A DNA stretch of 64,000 nt from Glaciecola sp047250385 (GTDB taxonomy: Bacteria; Pseudomonadota; Gammaproteobacteria; Enterobacterales; Alteromonadaceae). The notes below the pieces were generated by a model. That model was given only the letters and a program-made list of their open reading frames with translations. It ran no database searches and was not told the DNA's origin. The stretch spans positions 390,590 to 454,589 of the forward strand of contig NZ_JBLBVM010000055.1 of the NCBI RefSeq assembly GCF_047250385.1, given 5' to 3'. This document shows, one piece after another, positions 54,217 through 63,962 of the stretch (its first letter is position 1; each line of letters begins with the position of its first letter). The position numbers and the translations under genes were made by a program.

Positions 54217-55722
54217 GTGGTATTGATGTTAAGTTATCTAAAAGTGCTTGTGACTATAGTTATCTTCAGTTTTGTTGTTTACGCTGATAACTGCTCATCG
54301 CCTGCAAGAATATTGACTCAACACTCTGGTCTTCAAAATCCTCAGGCAGGTTATCTGCTTTACCCTCTAGTAGAGCGTGGAAACACCGAAGCAATGGCTG
54401 CAATAACTAAGTTAGCTATTGATACAAATGATCCTTACTGGTTGTCGCTAGCGGGTAAGCACGGTAGCAGCGGCGCTTTATATTATTCAGCCATGCGCAG
54501 TCAAAACCCTGAAAAAATCAAAGCATGGCTAGAGACTTCTGCTAACTTGGGCCATGCACAAAGTCAGTTTGAACTCGCTCTTTTACAAACTGATAAAAGT
54601 GAAAAACGACGTTGGATGCAAAAGTCTGCTGAGGCAGGGTATAAACCCGCGATTATATCCATGGCAAAATACAGTTTTGAATCAACGGATATCTCTCAGG
54701 CTAAAGTGTGGCTAGAAAAAGCTGCAGATTTTGACGCTTTGAGTGCGTTTAAATTAGCTAACTTACATTGGAAGCAAGAGAATAAAGACGCCGCCATGCG
54801 TTTTTTCAATAAAGCAGCAGAGCAAAATTTTGGCCCAGCAAAAACGACACTTGAGCTACTGCAGAGAAATAAAACGGATAGCTTAGAGTCACTTTTGAAT
54901 GTAGCGCCACAAGGGCCTAATTGTGCGCAGACCATTCAGTTTACTGCAACATCATTGGTTTCATTTGTGCAAGCTACAGACTTCTATAAGCAATTTGAAA
55001 AAGACAAACGCCTAGCCGGCTTACCACTATGTGTTTTACCTCCCATATGGCTGGAAAAAAATGCCTTTAAATGCGACGCTAATTTTGAAAATACTGGCCG
55101 TCTTGGATGTGATCTCTATCCTTTAAGTCAATTACAAACACAACTGAGTTTTACACATTTGATTGTATTTTCGGAGCAAGGAAAAGCGAACGTAAACAAT
55201 GGCGTAATGTACTTAGACCAATCTGACACTTATTCTGTTTTCGTTCATGAACTGGCACACTTCGCCGGTTTTGTAGATGAGTATGCATTGCCGGAGGCCT
55301 TGGCAAATTATCATTGTGGAAAGAATGTCGCTCCCAATCTGATTCTGAAGACGATAAGAGATGAGAAGGAAGATGCGCCGCTTACAGAGAGCCGTTATCA
55401 ACCAGCAAGTAGAGCAACTATATGGGAGAAGGCCTTAAACGCCCATAATCAACTGCAGACTCTAGAAAGTAATAACCCAGTGTTGCATCACATTGCGCGC
55501 TCAAGGACTTGTAAGAATACCGAGTTTGAGTCTTTCAAACCTACACAACAAATGACATTTTTGGAGTACCATGATGTGCCCAATATCCCTAGGGTGTATC
55601 GGACACTGTGGCGCCAGGCATTATTAAATCGCAGTCAATATCCTGCGATCAATGACAACTTAGCCATCTCTGCCTTCACCAACAAAGATGACCAAGCGGG
55701 TGTTTTTTGGTCTGATTTATAA
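54217..55722 (+). CDS. Exported Sel1-repeat protein with C-terminal metallopeptidase-like domain
   Basis: The 501-residue protein has a signal peptide (about residues 1-24). Sel1-like helical repeats follow, for example LGHAQSQFELALLQTDKSE and AGYKPAIISMAKYSF. In the C-terminal half is HELAHFAGFVDEY (about 343-355), an HExxHxxGxxDEY motif like that of M64 metallopeptidases. AGGAG 5 nt before GTG 54217 fixes the start. The repeat part may recruit a partner and the zinc site may cleave it. Its end overlaps the convergent cysZ by 6 bp. Confidence 0.75.
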   Translation: MVLMLSYLKVLVTIVIFSFVVYADNCSSPARILTQHSGLQNPQAGYLLYPLVERGNTEAMAAITKLAIDTNDPYWLSLAGKHGSSGALYYSAMRSQNPEKIKAWLETSANLGHAQSQFELALLQTDKSEKRRWMQKSAEAGYKPAIISMAKYSFESTDISQAKVWLEKAADFDALSAFKLANLHWKQENKDAAMRFFNKAAEQNFGPAKTTLELLQRNKTDSLESLLNVAPQGPNCAQTIQFTATSLVSFVQATDFYKQFEKDKRLAGLPLCVLPPIWLEKNAFKCDANFENTGRLGCDLYPLSQLQTQLSFTHLIVFSEQGKANVNNGVMYLDQSDTYSVFVHELAHFAGFVDEYALPEALANYHCGKNVAPNLILKTIRDEKEDAPLTESRYQPASRATIWEKALNAHNQLQTLESNNPVLHHIARSRTCKNTEFESFKPTQQMTFLEYHDVPNIPRVYRTLWRQALLNRSQYPAINDNLAISAFTNKDDQAGVFWSDL

Positions 55723-56454
55723 TTTTTTCTCGATAAATTCATCAACCCATAGTGATGTTGCACCGCATATCGCAACGGGCATCACCAAAAAGTTCATGAT
55801 GGGTATGAGAGAAAATATATTGACCATTATGCCAAAGGTGAAACATTTCCCTTTACGTTGATTCAAGTCGTTACGCATCTGTTTAAACGAAATCTTATGA
55901 TTATCAAAAGGGTAGTCACAGTATTGGATCGCCATCATCCAAGCAGTGAACATAAACCATAAAACTTGACCTATGACCGGCAACATAAAGAATAGGATTA
56001 AGAAAAGCAGTGCACGAGGCAGGAAGTAAAGTACTTTGGATAGTTCGCGGCCTAATGTTCTAGGCACATCTTTTACCGCACTAAATAAACCTTCATTACC
56101 CATATCTTTGCCAGTCAAATGGCGCTCAACTTTTTCGCTCAACAGACCATTAAATGGCGCCGCAATCCAGTTAGCTAAGGTACCAAATACCAAAGCGAAT
56201 AAGAGTAATACCGTTATCACAGCAAGCGGCCAAAGAATAAAGCTGAGAATCGCTTTGAGCCAGCCTAACCAATCAGGAATTAAATCTAGTACGTAGTTAA
56301 TCCCCAATTCCAATTGAGGCCACAAAAAATAAAATGCCACTGAAAATAATAATAAATTGATAAAAAGTGGGACAAATACAAAACGCTTCAATCCCTTTGT
56401 TCCAATCAATGAAAACCCTTCAAAAAAATAACTAGCGCCACTTCTATTACTCAT
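55717..56454 (-). CDS. cysZ: Sulfate transporter CysZ
   Basis: The 245-residue inner-membrane protein carries the family features SGASYFFEGFSLIGTKGLKRF at the start (cut short here), several hydrophobic helices and a middle segment NWIAAPFNGLLSEKVE. CysZ brings sulfate in for cysteine synthesis. It is monocistronic and convergent with the Sel1 gene; smc is divergent upstream. Confidence 0.93.
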   Translation of the reverse strand: MSNRSGASYFFEGFSLIGTKGLKRFVFVPLFINLLLFSVAFYFLWPQLELGINYVLDLIPDWLGWLKAILSFILWPLAVITVLLLFALVFGTLANWIAAPFNGLLSEKVERHLTGKDMGNEGLFSAVKDVPRTLGRELSKVLYFLPRALLFLILFFMLPVIGQVLWFMFTAWMMAIQYCDYPFDNHKISFKQMRNDLNQRKGKCFTFGIMVNIFSLIPIMNFLVMPVAICGATSLWVDEFIEKKL

Positions 56455-56602
56455 GCTTTCCCTTTATTTGTTCAGTAATTCTTGCTATCAGCAATCACTA
56501 GTATATCTTGCTAATGACTGTGATGTAATGAGCAATTGTTACCAAGTTTTACTTTTGTTACATTTGCATTAATCTTTTGCTTAGGGCACTGACTCGTATT
56601 CC

Positions 56603-59600
56603 ATGCGCTTAAAGAAAATAAAACTCGCTGGTTTTAAATCCTTTGTAGACCCTACCACTATTCCATTTCCTGGTGAAATGACTGCAGTGGTGGGGCCAAA
56701 CGGCTGTGGAAAATCCAATGTGATTGATGCGGTGCGTTGGGTCTTGGGCGAAAGTTCAGCAAAAAACCTTCGTGGCGATGCCATGACAGACGTGATTTTT
56801 AATGGCTCGACTGCACGCAAAGCCGTATCACAATGCTCAGTAGAATTGGTGTTCGATAATTCCTCTGGGCGAATAGCGGGCGAATACGCAAATTACAATG
56901 AGTTATCAGTTAAACGCATTGTGACGAAAGAGGCTGTTTCTAGTTACTTATTAAACGGCAGTAAATGTCGGAAGCGCGATATTACCGATCTCTTCCTAGG
57001 CACAGGCTTAGGCCCACGTAGCTATGCTATTATCGAACAAGGCATGATTTCAAAGTTAATCGAGAGTCGACCTCAAGAGCTTCGTGTATTTATTGAAGAA
57101 GCCGCAGGCATATCGAAATACAAAGAACGACGTCGTGAAACTGAAAACAGAATCAAACACACAAAAGAAAATTTAGAGCGCCTAGACGATGTGCGCGGAG
57201 AGTTGGGTCAGCAACTAAGCAAATTACAAAGGCAGGCCACTGCAGCTATCAAATACAAAGAGTTAAAAGCGAGCGAACGCAAGCTCAAAGCAGAACTCGC
57301 GGTTGTGCGTTGGTTGAACCAAAATGAACTCATCAATCAAGCTGAAAAAACGATCGCTGTTAAAGAAGTAGAGTTGGAAGAGGTTATTTCACGAAAGCGC
57401 GGTGACGAGACAAGCATTATTCAATTCCGTGAAGCTCAAGATAATTACAAACTTGAAATTAATGATATTCAGCAAGAGATCTTTAAAGTAAGCACAGACA
57501 TTACAAAGATAGAACAGTCGCAATTATTTTCTAAAAAGCGCAAACAACAAATTCAAATGGAATTGCAGCAACTCAATATGCAAACCGAACAAACTCGAGA
57601 ATTGTTTGAAGTGACAGCTGAAGAACTGTTAGTGACTCAAGATGAATTAGTTGATTTAGAGCCAAATAAAATGATTTTGGAAGAAGCGCTTGAAAATGCC
57701 CAAGTAGCGCGAGACGAAGCTGAAGATGCGCTGATGCAATTTAATGAAAAGAATCGAGACGGGGAAATACAATACCACTCTTTAAAGCAAAAGTTGCAAA
57801 CCTGCCACGGACAAATTCAAAACACGATGAGTATGCAGCTTCGCACTGAGTCTCGAATTAAAGAACTCAAACAAGAGTTAGCTGAACTGGCACAAGACGA
57901 CGCTAAGCAACACTCTGAGGAACTTCAAACTGAGTTGCTATTAGTTAATGAAGCCCTTCAGCAGGCGGAACAAGATCTGCACGTAAGCAAAGAGCAACAT
58001 GCGAAAGTAATATCTCGACATGAAGCAGCAAAAGCAGGGCTCGACGAACAAAAGTCAGAAGTTGTGAGTTTGCAGGCACAAAAAGATGCCCTAATAAAGA
58101 TACAAAATCGCAGTTCAGCAGCAGATGGCAATGAGGCTGAGCAAGACTTAGAGTTTGAATTAGAAACACTGCCATTATCTGATTTCCTGCAAGTAGAACA
58201 GGGTTTTGAGGGCTTGTTCGAAATAGTTTTCTCTCATATTGCAAACCCAAAAGTTGTGCAAGCCTTAAACATTGATGGGATTGATACAAGCTTCTTTGAG
58301 GTGAAGAAAGGACAATCATTGTTATTTGAAGAAATGATGACGCGAGAAAAAACAACGGGCAGCTTGGCAGAGCGAGTTAATAATCTTCAAGTACCACAGT
58401 TTTTAAATATGATTGATTTGGCCGAAAATCCCGAATCAGCAAAGATAATGCAGAAGGAACTGAAGCCAGGTCACTCGGTAATAAGTCAATGTGGTTTGTG
58501 GTTATTTCAAGACTTGTTGATTAATGGTGCAGGTGAGCACGTTGATAATAGTTTAAGTCGGGCAGCTGAAATTGCCCAATTAGACGAAAAAATTGAAACT
58601 CAAGCTCAGGTACTCAATCATGCCGAGTTAACGCTAGCCTCAGAAGTGAAAGTATTAGAAGAAGCAAGAACACTGCTTGATGACGCCAAATCGTTAACCA
58701 CAAACTACTCTGAACAACGATTTAAATTAGAAACACAGCTTAATCAGCTTCAGCAACAAATAACACAGCAAACAATGCGGCATGAGCGTTTACATCAAGA
58801 ATTAGAGCGTCATCAATTCAATGCTGAAGAAGAGCTAATGACACTCGAAGGCCTGAATGAGCAGGTCGAAGTTTACGCCCAAAATCTAGCTGAGTATGAA
58901 GATGTGATGGCGGACCAAGTGGCACATGCTGAATCTTTACAATCGCGAGTGCAAACAGCCAGAGCACAAGTTGAACAACGAGTAACGCAGTCTCATGAAC
59001 TTGCTCTGCAGGTGCAGCAAACGAAAAATAAATATAACTTATTGAAAGAAAAACAACATACTCGTGAAGAACAGATAAACGAAAGCAAAGAAAAAATAGC
59101 GATGTTGCAAGAAGAGGCTGAAGAGTTGTCGATGCCTTTTGAAGATCAACAAGAACGCTTACAAGCTTTACTTGACAATAAAATGAATTTACAGGCTCGT
59201 CAGCAGGATATTCAGAATAGCTTACAAGAGGTCGAAGAAAAGCTACTAGAAGCGGAAAAAGGGCAATCAGGAATAAATCAAGCGGCGCAAAGAATTCAAG
59301 CCGAAATAGATAGCTTGAAGTTACAAATAGAAGGTAACAGAGTCAGAGCGCAGTCTTACCTTGAACAATTACAAGAAATGCAGCAGGCATTGAAACCGAT
59401 TCTCGAAAATCTGCCTGACGATATCGATGAGAAAGTATGGCAGCAAGAGCTTGAGAAAACCAGTGCTTCATTGTCTAGGTTAGGCGCGGTAAACTTAGCA
59501 GCAGTAGAAGAATTTGAATCGCAGTCCGAAAGAAAGCGCTATTTAGACGAACAAAATGAGGACTTAACTCAGGCGCTTGATACTTTGGAAGCTGCCATTA

Positions 59601-60091
59601 AAAAGATCGACAAAGAGACTCGGACACGCTTCAAAGCAACCTTTGATCAAATAAACAATGATCTAAAAATGCTATTTCCGAAGGTGTTTGGCGGCGGTAG
59701 CGCTCACCTTGCGCTGACCGAAGATGATATGCTTGATACCGGTGTAACAATAATGGCACGACCACCCGGTAAGAAAAATAGTACAATTCACCTTCTTTCT
59801 GGTGGAGAAAAAGCCTTAACCGCTTTATCATTAGTATTTGCTATATTTAGATTAAATCCGGCGCCATTCTGTTTGCTTGACGAAGTGGACGCGCCGTTAG
59901 ATGATGCAAACGTAGGACGTTTTTGTAAACTGGTCTCAGAAATGTCAAAAACTGTACAATTTATCTATATCACGCACAATAAAGTTGCGATGGAAATGGC
60001 GAGTCATTTAACCGGAGTTACCATGGCTGAGCCTGGCGTATCCAGAATGGTCGCAGTTGATGTAGAAGAAGCTTTGGCTATCGCAGAATAA
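56603..60091 (+). CDS. smc: Chromosome segregation ATPase SMC
   Basis: The 1162-residue SMC has Walker A GPNGCGKSNVIDAVRW (residues about 33-48), two long coiled coils, a hinge (about residues 520-650) and a C-terminal signature LLSGGEKALTALSL with Walker B PFCLLDEVDAPLDDANV. With ScpA and ScpB it compacts and separates chromosomes. The presence of SMC rather than MukB places the organism outside the Enterobacterales/Vibrio-type MukBEF group, though genomes with both exist. zipA starts 21 bp after it. Confidence 0.96.
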   Translation: MRLKKIKLAGFKSFVDPTTIPFPGEMTAVVGPNGCGKSNVIDAVRWVLGESSAKNLRGDAMTDVIFNGSTARKAVSQCSVELVFDNSSGRIAGEYANYNELSVKRIVTKEAVSSYLLNGSKCRKRDITDLFLGTGLGPRSYAIIEQGMISKLIESRPQELRVFIEEAAGISKYKERRRETENRIKHTKENLERLDDVRGELGQQLSKLQRQATAAIKYKELKASERKLKAELAVVRWLNQNELINQAEKTIAVKEVELEEVISRKRGDETSIIQFREAQDNYKLEINDIQQEIFKVSTDITKIEQSQLFSKKRKQQIQMELQQLNMQTEQTRELFEVTAEELLVTQDELVDLEPNKMILEEALENAQVARDEAEDALMQFNEKNRDGEIQYHSLKQKLQTCHGQIQNTMSMQLRTESRIKELKQELAELAQDDAKQHSEELQTELLLVNEALQQAEQDLHVSKEQHAKVISRHEAAKAGLDEQKSEVVSLQAQKDALIKIQNRSSAADGNEAEQDLEFELETLPLSDFLQVEQGFEGLFEIVFSHIANPKVVQALNIDGIDTSFFEVKKGQSLLFEEMMTREKTTGSLAERVNNLQVPQFLNMIDLAENPESAKIMQKELKPGHSVISQCGLWLFQDLLINGAGEHVDNSLSRAAEIAQLDEKIETQAQVLNHAELTLASEVKVLEEARTLLDDAKSLTTNYSEQRFKLETQLNQLQQQITQQTMRHERLHQELERHQFNAEEELMTLEGLNEQVEVYAQNLAEYEDVMADQVAHAESLQSRVQTARAQVEQRVTQSHELALQVQQTKNKYNLLKEKQHTREEQINESKEKIAMLQEEAEELSMPFEDQQERLQALLDNKMNLQARQQDIQNSLQEVEEKLLEAEKGQSGINQAAQRIQAEIDSLKLQIEGNRVRAQSYLEQLQEMQQALKPILENLPDDIDEKVWQQELEKTSASLSRLGAVNLAAVEEFESQSERKRYLDEQNEDLTQALDTLEAAIKKIDKETRTRFKATFDQINNDLKMLFPKVFGGGSAHLALTEDDMLDTGVTIMARPPGKKNSTIHLLSGGEKALTALSLVFAIFRLNPAPFCLLDEVDAPLDDANVGRFCKLVSEMSKTVQFIYITHNKVAMEMASHLTGVTMAEPGVSRMVAVDVEEALAIAE

Positions 60092-60112
60092 TAATAAGTA
60101 GAGTAGTTTAAA

Positions 60113-61657
60113 ATGGAAGATTTGCGCTTAACATTTTTAGTCTTTGGTGTTGTTGCCATTGTCGCCATCCTTGTTCATGGCATGTGGACAATTAGGAAAA
60201 ACGCCAAAGGTAATGACAAACAGAAATTAGAACCCAGAGGCTGGCAGAATAAAAATGACCCATTGCTAGGCGATGATGAATTTGATGATCATGGCATTGG
60301 CAGTGTGCGTGTCGTGACGCCTGCAGCATCTTCCATGAATGAAGTTGAGGGTAACAACGCTGAAGATTATAAAGCTGACGATCGCGATGATCAAAACAGC
60401 TACGAAGAAACTGATTTCGATGACGATGATGAAGTGCTTGCAGCACCAAGAGATAAGCGAGCAGAACAGGATGATTCCCCAACAGATGAAGAAAATGACG
60501 ATTTCCCTGAAAAGCAAAAGAGCACAGAATTAAGCGATAATGAGCAAGCAAACGACTTGCCATTGGATGATGACTTATCCTTAGAGCGCAGTGAAATGGA
60601 TTTTGCTAAGTTAGCTGAAGAACATGAGCAAGAGCCGCAAACTCAACTGTATGGCAGTGTTGTAACTCAACCTAAACCAGGCTTTCAGCGTTCTGCAAGA
60701 ACGCCAGAAACAGCGCATCGACAAGCACCAAGCACAGAAAGTAGTAATATACCTGAGCCACCACCGTTTTTACTTAAGTCAGCCGCGGCAAATCCTGAGG
60801 TTAACCCTGACGCAGATCACATTGCTAAACCGCAAGCAAAACCAGCTGACATTGAGCCGCCAAAAGTAAGTCCCGTTGCGCCAGAAGAGCGTGCTGACGC
60901 TAGAGGCAGAGTCGAACCAGAATTTAAACTAGATGCTGAACAAGCGCCAGTTGAGGAAGTAGCTAAACCAATCAGTTTAGCCGCACAGGCCAGAAAACTA
61001 GTAACTAGACGTAAAAAGAGTGTTGCTGATGTTATCAGAAAAGAACCTGAGTTAAAGCCGTCGAATAAAGCGAACGAAGAACAAATGCGTATCGATTTTT
61101 CTGATGACGAGCCTAGCGCTAAAGATTCTTTAAGCTCGGTAGGCAGTGCGCCAGCCGGACGCACTCCGACAAGCACGCAAGAGCCTACGGGAAGCACTCA
61201 AGGCACTAGCAGCGCTCAAGCCAGTGACCAAGCCACAGATGTGTTAGTTCTTAACGTGAGAGCGCCAGAGGACAGAGAGATCACTGGAGCTGCACTTTTA
61301 CCAATGCTCCTAACTCTTGGTTTAAAATTCGGTGAGCAGGATATCTTTCATCGTCATGTAAATACTAACGGGAAGGGTCCAGTCTTGTTCTCGTTAGCAA
61401 ACTTATTTAAGCCGGGTGTTTTTGATATTGATAACATTGAAACCTTTAGCACTCGAGGTTTGTCTTTGTTTATGATGTTGCCAATTGAAGGAGACCCTCA
61501 ACAGGTTTTCAACATGATGCATAACGCGGCACGCAAACTAGCTGATGAATTTGGTTGTCAGATATTAGATGGAAGCCGAGGTGTGTTAACTAAGCAAGGC
61601 TTACAGAAGTACTCAGAACGCATCCGCGATTTCGAACGTAAACGCATTAATCGATAG
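60113..61657 (+). CDS. zipA: Cell division protein ZipA
   Basis: The 514-residue protein has one N-terminal membrane helix (LTFLVFGVVAIVAILVHGM, residues 5-23), a charged Pro/Gln/Asp-rich linker of about 340 residues and a C-terminal FtsZ-binding domain (VLNVRAPEDREITGAAL to the end). It tethers FtsZ to the membrane. It is much longer than E. coli ZipA (328), the excess being linker. The smc-zipA-ligA order is the usual one. Confidence 0.95.
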   Translation: MEDLRLTFLVFGVVAIVAILVHGMWTIRKNAKGNDKQKLEPRGWQNKNDPLLGDDEFDDHGIGSVRVVTPAASSMNEVEGNNAEDYKADDRDDQNSYEETDFDDDDEVLAAPRDKRAEQDDSPTDEENDDFPEKQKSTELSDNEQANDLPLDDDLSLERSEMDFAKLAEEHEQEPQTQLYGSVVTQPKPGFQRSARTPETAHRQAPSTESSNIPEPPPFLLKSAAANPEVNPDADHIAKPQAKPADIEPPKVSPVAPEERADARGRVEPEFKLDAEQAPVEEVAKPISLAAQARKLVTRRKKSVADVIRKEPELKPSNKANEEQMRIDFSDDEPSAKDSLSSVGSAPAGRTPTSTQEPTGSTQGTSSAQASDQATDVLVLNVRAPEDREITGAALLPMLLTLGLKFGEQDIFHRHVNTNGKGPVLFSLANLFKPGVFDIDNIETFSTRGLSLFMMLPIEGDPQQVFNMMHNAARKLADEFGCQILDGSRGVLTKQGLQKYSERIRDFERKRINR

Positions 61658-61663
61658 TACAAA

Positions 61664-63691
61664 ATGACTGAAATGAATCAAATACAAGCGCGCGTTGATG
61701 CGCTTAAATCACAGTTGGAAGATCACAATTATCAGTATTACGTGATGGATGCACCCAGCATTCCTGATGCTGAGTATGATCGCTTGATGAAAGAACTGAT
61801 AGCAATTGAAAAGCAACATCCCCAATTGCAAAGCCCTGACTCTCCCAGTCAAAAAGTCGGTGGCACTCCGTTGTCAAAATTCGATACAGTTGTTCATGAA
61901 GTTGCGATGCTATCCCTTGATAATGGTTTTGAAGAAGCCGATCTCACTGCATTTGAAAAGCGTTTACAAGACAGACTGCTATCGTTTGATAATTTGCAAT
62001 TTAGTTGTGAACCCAAGCTCGATGGTTTAGCTGCCTCGATACTATATGTAGATGGCGTACTGACTCAAGCTGCTACGAGAGGAGACGGGCAAGTTGGGGA
62101 AGATATTACGCAGAATGTCAAAACCATTGCTAATGTTCCTATCCGCTTGCGTGGTGAGAACATCCCGAGTCGAGTAGAGGTGCGCGGTGAGGTATTCATG
62201 CCAAAAGCGGGCTTCGATAAACTCAATGAAGAGCAAAGGAACGCAGGTAACAAAGTATTTGTGAACCCAAGAAATGCCGCTGCAGGCAGTTTACGCCAGC
62301 TTGATTCTCGCATTACAGCAAAAAGGCCCTTGTTATTCTATGCGTATAGTATGGGAGTTATAGAAGGCGATAGCTTGACTGACTTGCCTCTTCATACTCA
62401 ACGTTTAGAGGCATTAGGAGAGTGGGGAATACCACTTTGTAAAGAATCGTCGACTGCAAATGGTGCTCAAGAATGTATTGCTTACTTCAATAAAATAGGT
62501 GAGATGCGCAATGCCTTATCCTATGATATTGATGGTGTAGTATTTAAAATCAATGACATCAATTTACAGCAACGTTTAGGTTTTGTTTCCAAAGCGCCTC
62601 GTTGGGCAATTGCACAAAAATTTCCAGCTCAAGAAGAGTTAACGACTCTATTAGACGTAGAGTTTCAGGTCGGTCGAACGGGGGCAATCACACCTGTCGC
62701 TCGCTTAGAGCCTGTGTTTGTAGGTGGCGTAACGGTTTCCAACGCAACTTTGCACAATCAAGATGAGATAGCACGCTTAGGCGTACAAATCGGTGACAAA
62801 GTGATTGTGAGACGCGCAGGCGACGTCATCCCTCAAATTGTGTCGGTTGTTATAGAGCAGCGTACGGACGAAACAAAAGAGATTATATTCCCTAGCCATT
62901 GCCCAGTATGTGACTCTCACGTGGAACGCACTGAGTCTGAAGCTGTCGCTCGTTGCACTGGCGGTTTAGTTTGTGGTGCACAGCGCAAAGAAGCTATCAA
63001 GCACTTCGCATCACGTAAAGCTTTCGATATTGATGGTCTAGGCGACAAAATTGTGGAACAGTTAGTTGAGGCTAATATTATCAAGAATCCAGCGGATCTG
63101 TTTCGATTGGATATGCCGAAATTACTCTCTTTGGAGAGAATGGGGGACAAGTCCGCCGTTAATCTTCTCAATGCCCTCGAAAAGTCGCGTGAAACAACAC
63201 TAGCTAAGTTTCTGTACTCACTCGGGATAAGAGAAGTCGGTGAATCAACTGCACGAAACTTAGCACTGCACTACATGACCTTAGAAAATATCATGCAGGC
63301 AGACCTAGAATCCTTAATTGAAGTTCAAGACGTTGGTGCTATTGTTGCCCAGCATGTTTTTCACTTTATGCGCGAACCATTAAATGTTGCGATAATCGAA
63401 GACTTAATTGAGCTCGGTATCCATTGGCCTGCAATAGAGAAAGTATCTGAAGAGTTGCAACCCTTCGCAGGTAAAACAATCGTCTTAACTGGCACATTAT
63501 CCAAAATGGGGCGCAGCGAGGCCAAGGCAAAATTACAGGAGCTTGGCGCAAAAGTATCCGGCAGTGTCTCAGCGAAAACCGACTTGTTGATAGCGGGAGA
63601 AAAGGCCGGATCTAAACTGAGTAAAGCTGAATCACTTAATATTGAAGTGTGGGACGAAGCCAAAATGTTGTCCTTTTTTGAGCAGTATTAA
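61664..63691 (+). CDS. ligA: NAD-dependent DNA ligase
   Basis: The 675-residue ligase has the Ia domain, catalytic Lys in CEPKLDGLA (about 115), an OB fold, a zinc finger with Cys pairs (CPVC...ARC...VCG, about 408-432), HhH motifs and a C-terminal BRCT (about 595-675). It seals nicks in replication and repair using NAD. It follows zipA by 6 bp, with a weak ribosome site, suggesting coupling. Confidence 0.97.
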   Translation: MTEMNQIQARVDALKSQLEDHNYQYYVMDAPSIPDAEYDRLMKELIAIEKQHPQLQSPDSPSQKVGGTPLSKFDTVVHEVAMLSLDNGFEEADLTAFEKRLQDRLLSFDNLQFSCEPKLDGLAASILYVDGVLTQAATRGDGQVGEDITQNVKTIANVPIRLRGENIPSRVEVRGEVFMPKAGFDKLNEEQRNAGNKVFVNPRNAAAGSLRQLDSRITAKRPLLFYAYSMGVIEGDSLTDLPLHTQRLEALGEWGIPLCKESSTANGAQECIAYFNKIGEMRNALSYDIDGVVFKINDINLQQRLGFVSKAPRWAIAQKFPAQEELTTLLDVEFQVGRTGAITPVARLEPVFVGGVTVSNATLHNQDEIARLGVQIGDKVIVRRAGDVIPQIVSVVIEQRTDETKEIIFPSHCPVCDSHVERTESEAVARCTGGLVCGAQRKEAIKHFASRKAFDIDGLGDKIVEQLVEANIIKNPADLFRLDMPKLLSLERMGDKSAVNLLNALEKSRETTLAKFLYSLGIREVGESTARNLALHYMTLENIMQADLESLIEVQDVGAIVAQHVFHFMREPLNVAIIEDLIELGIHWPAIEKVSEELQPFAGKTIVLTGTLSKMGRSEAKAKLQELGAKVSGSVSAKTDLLIAGEKAGSKLSKAESLNIEVWDEAKMLSFFEQY

Positions 63692-63716
63692 TGCTTTAGT
63701 AAAGTTTTTTGTGTGA

Positions 63717-63834
63717 CACCACCGCGAAGGCGGTGGTGTCCTTAGAGTCTAAATCAGGCAGTATCTGATACATCCCACCACTGCGAAGGCGGTGGTGTCC
63801 TTAAAGCCTAAATCAGACAGTATCTGATACATCC
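63717..63834. repeat. Two tandem 59-bp units with internal palindrome
   Basis: Units at 63717-63775 and 63776-63834 agree in 55 of 59 bases. Each starts with CACCACCGC, loop GAAG, GCGGTGGTG (9-bp stem; one mismatch in the second). They probably serve as ligA terminator or are REP-like elements. Confidence 0.8.
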
Positions 63835-63905
63835 AACCCGTCATTCCTGCGCGCCTACACGTCATTCCTGCGAAGGCACTGAGGGCTCCCCAAAAATTTG
63901 AAAAA

Positions 63906-63962
63906 CATAGTGGATTGTGATCTTATTATTTTCGCCAAAAAACAAATAAGAGATCCACTATG
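63906..63962. repeat. 10-bp inverted repeat around an ORF start
   Basis: CATAGTGGAT (63906-63915) and its complement ATCCACTATG (63953-63962); the right arm contains the ATG of the partial ORF. It may regulate that gene. Confidence 0.6.

Noticed and set aside
57945..58355. A 136-codon open frame opposite smc
   Set aside because: Lies in the smc coiled-coil and hinge region and lacks any start signals.
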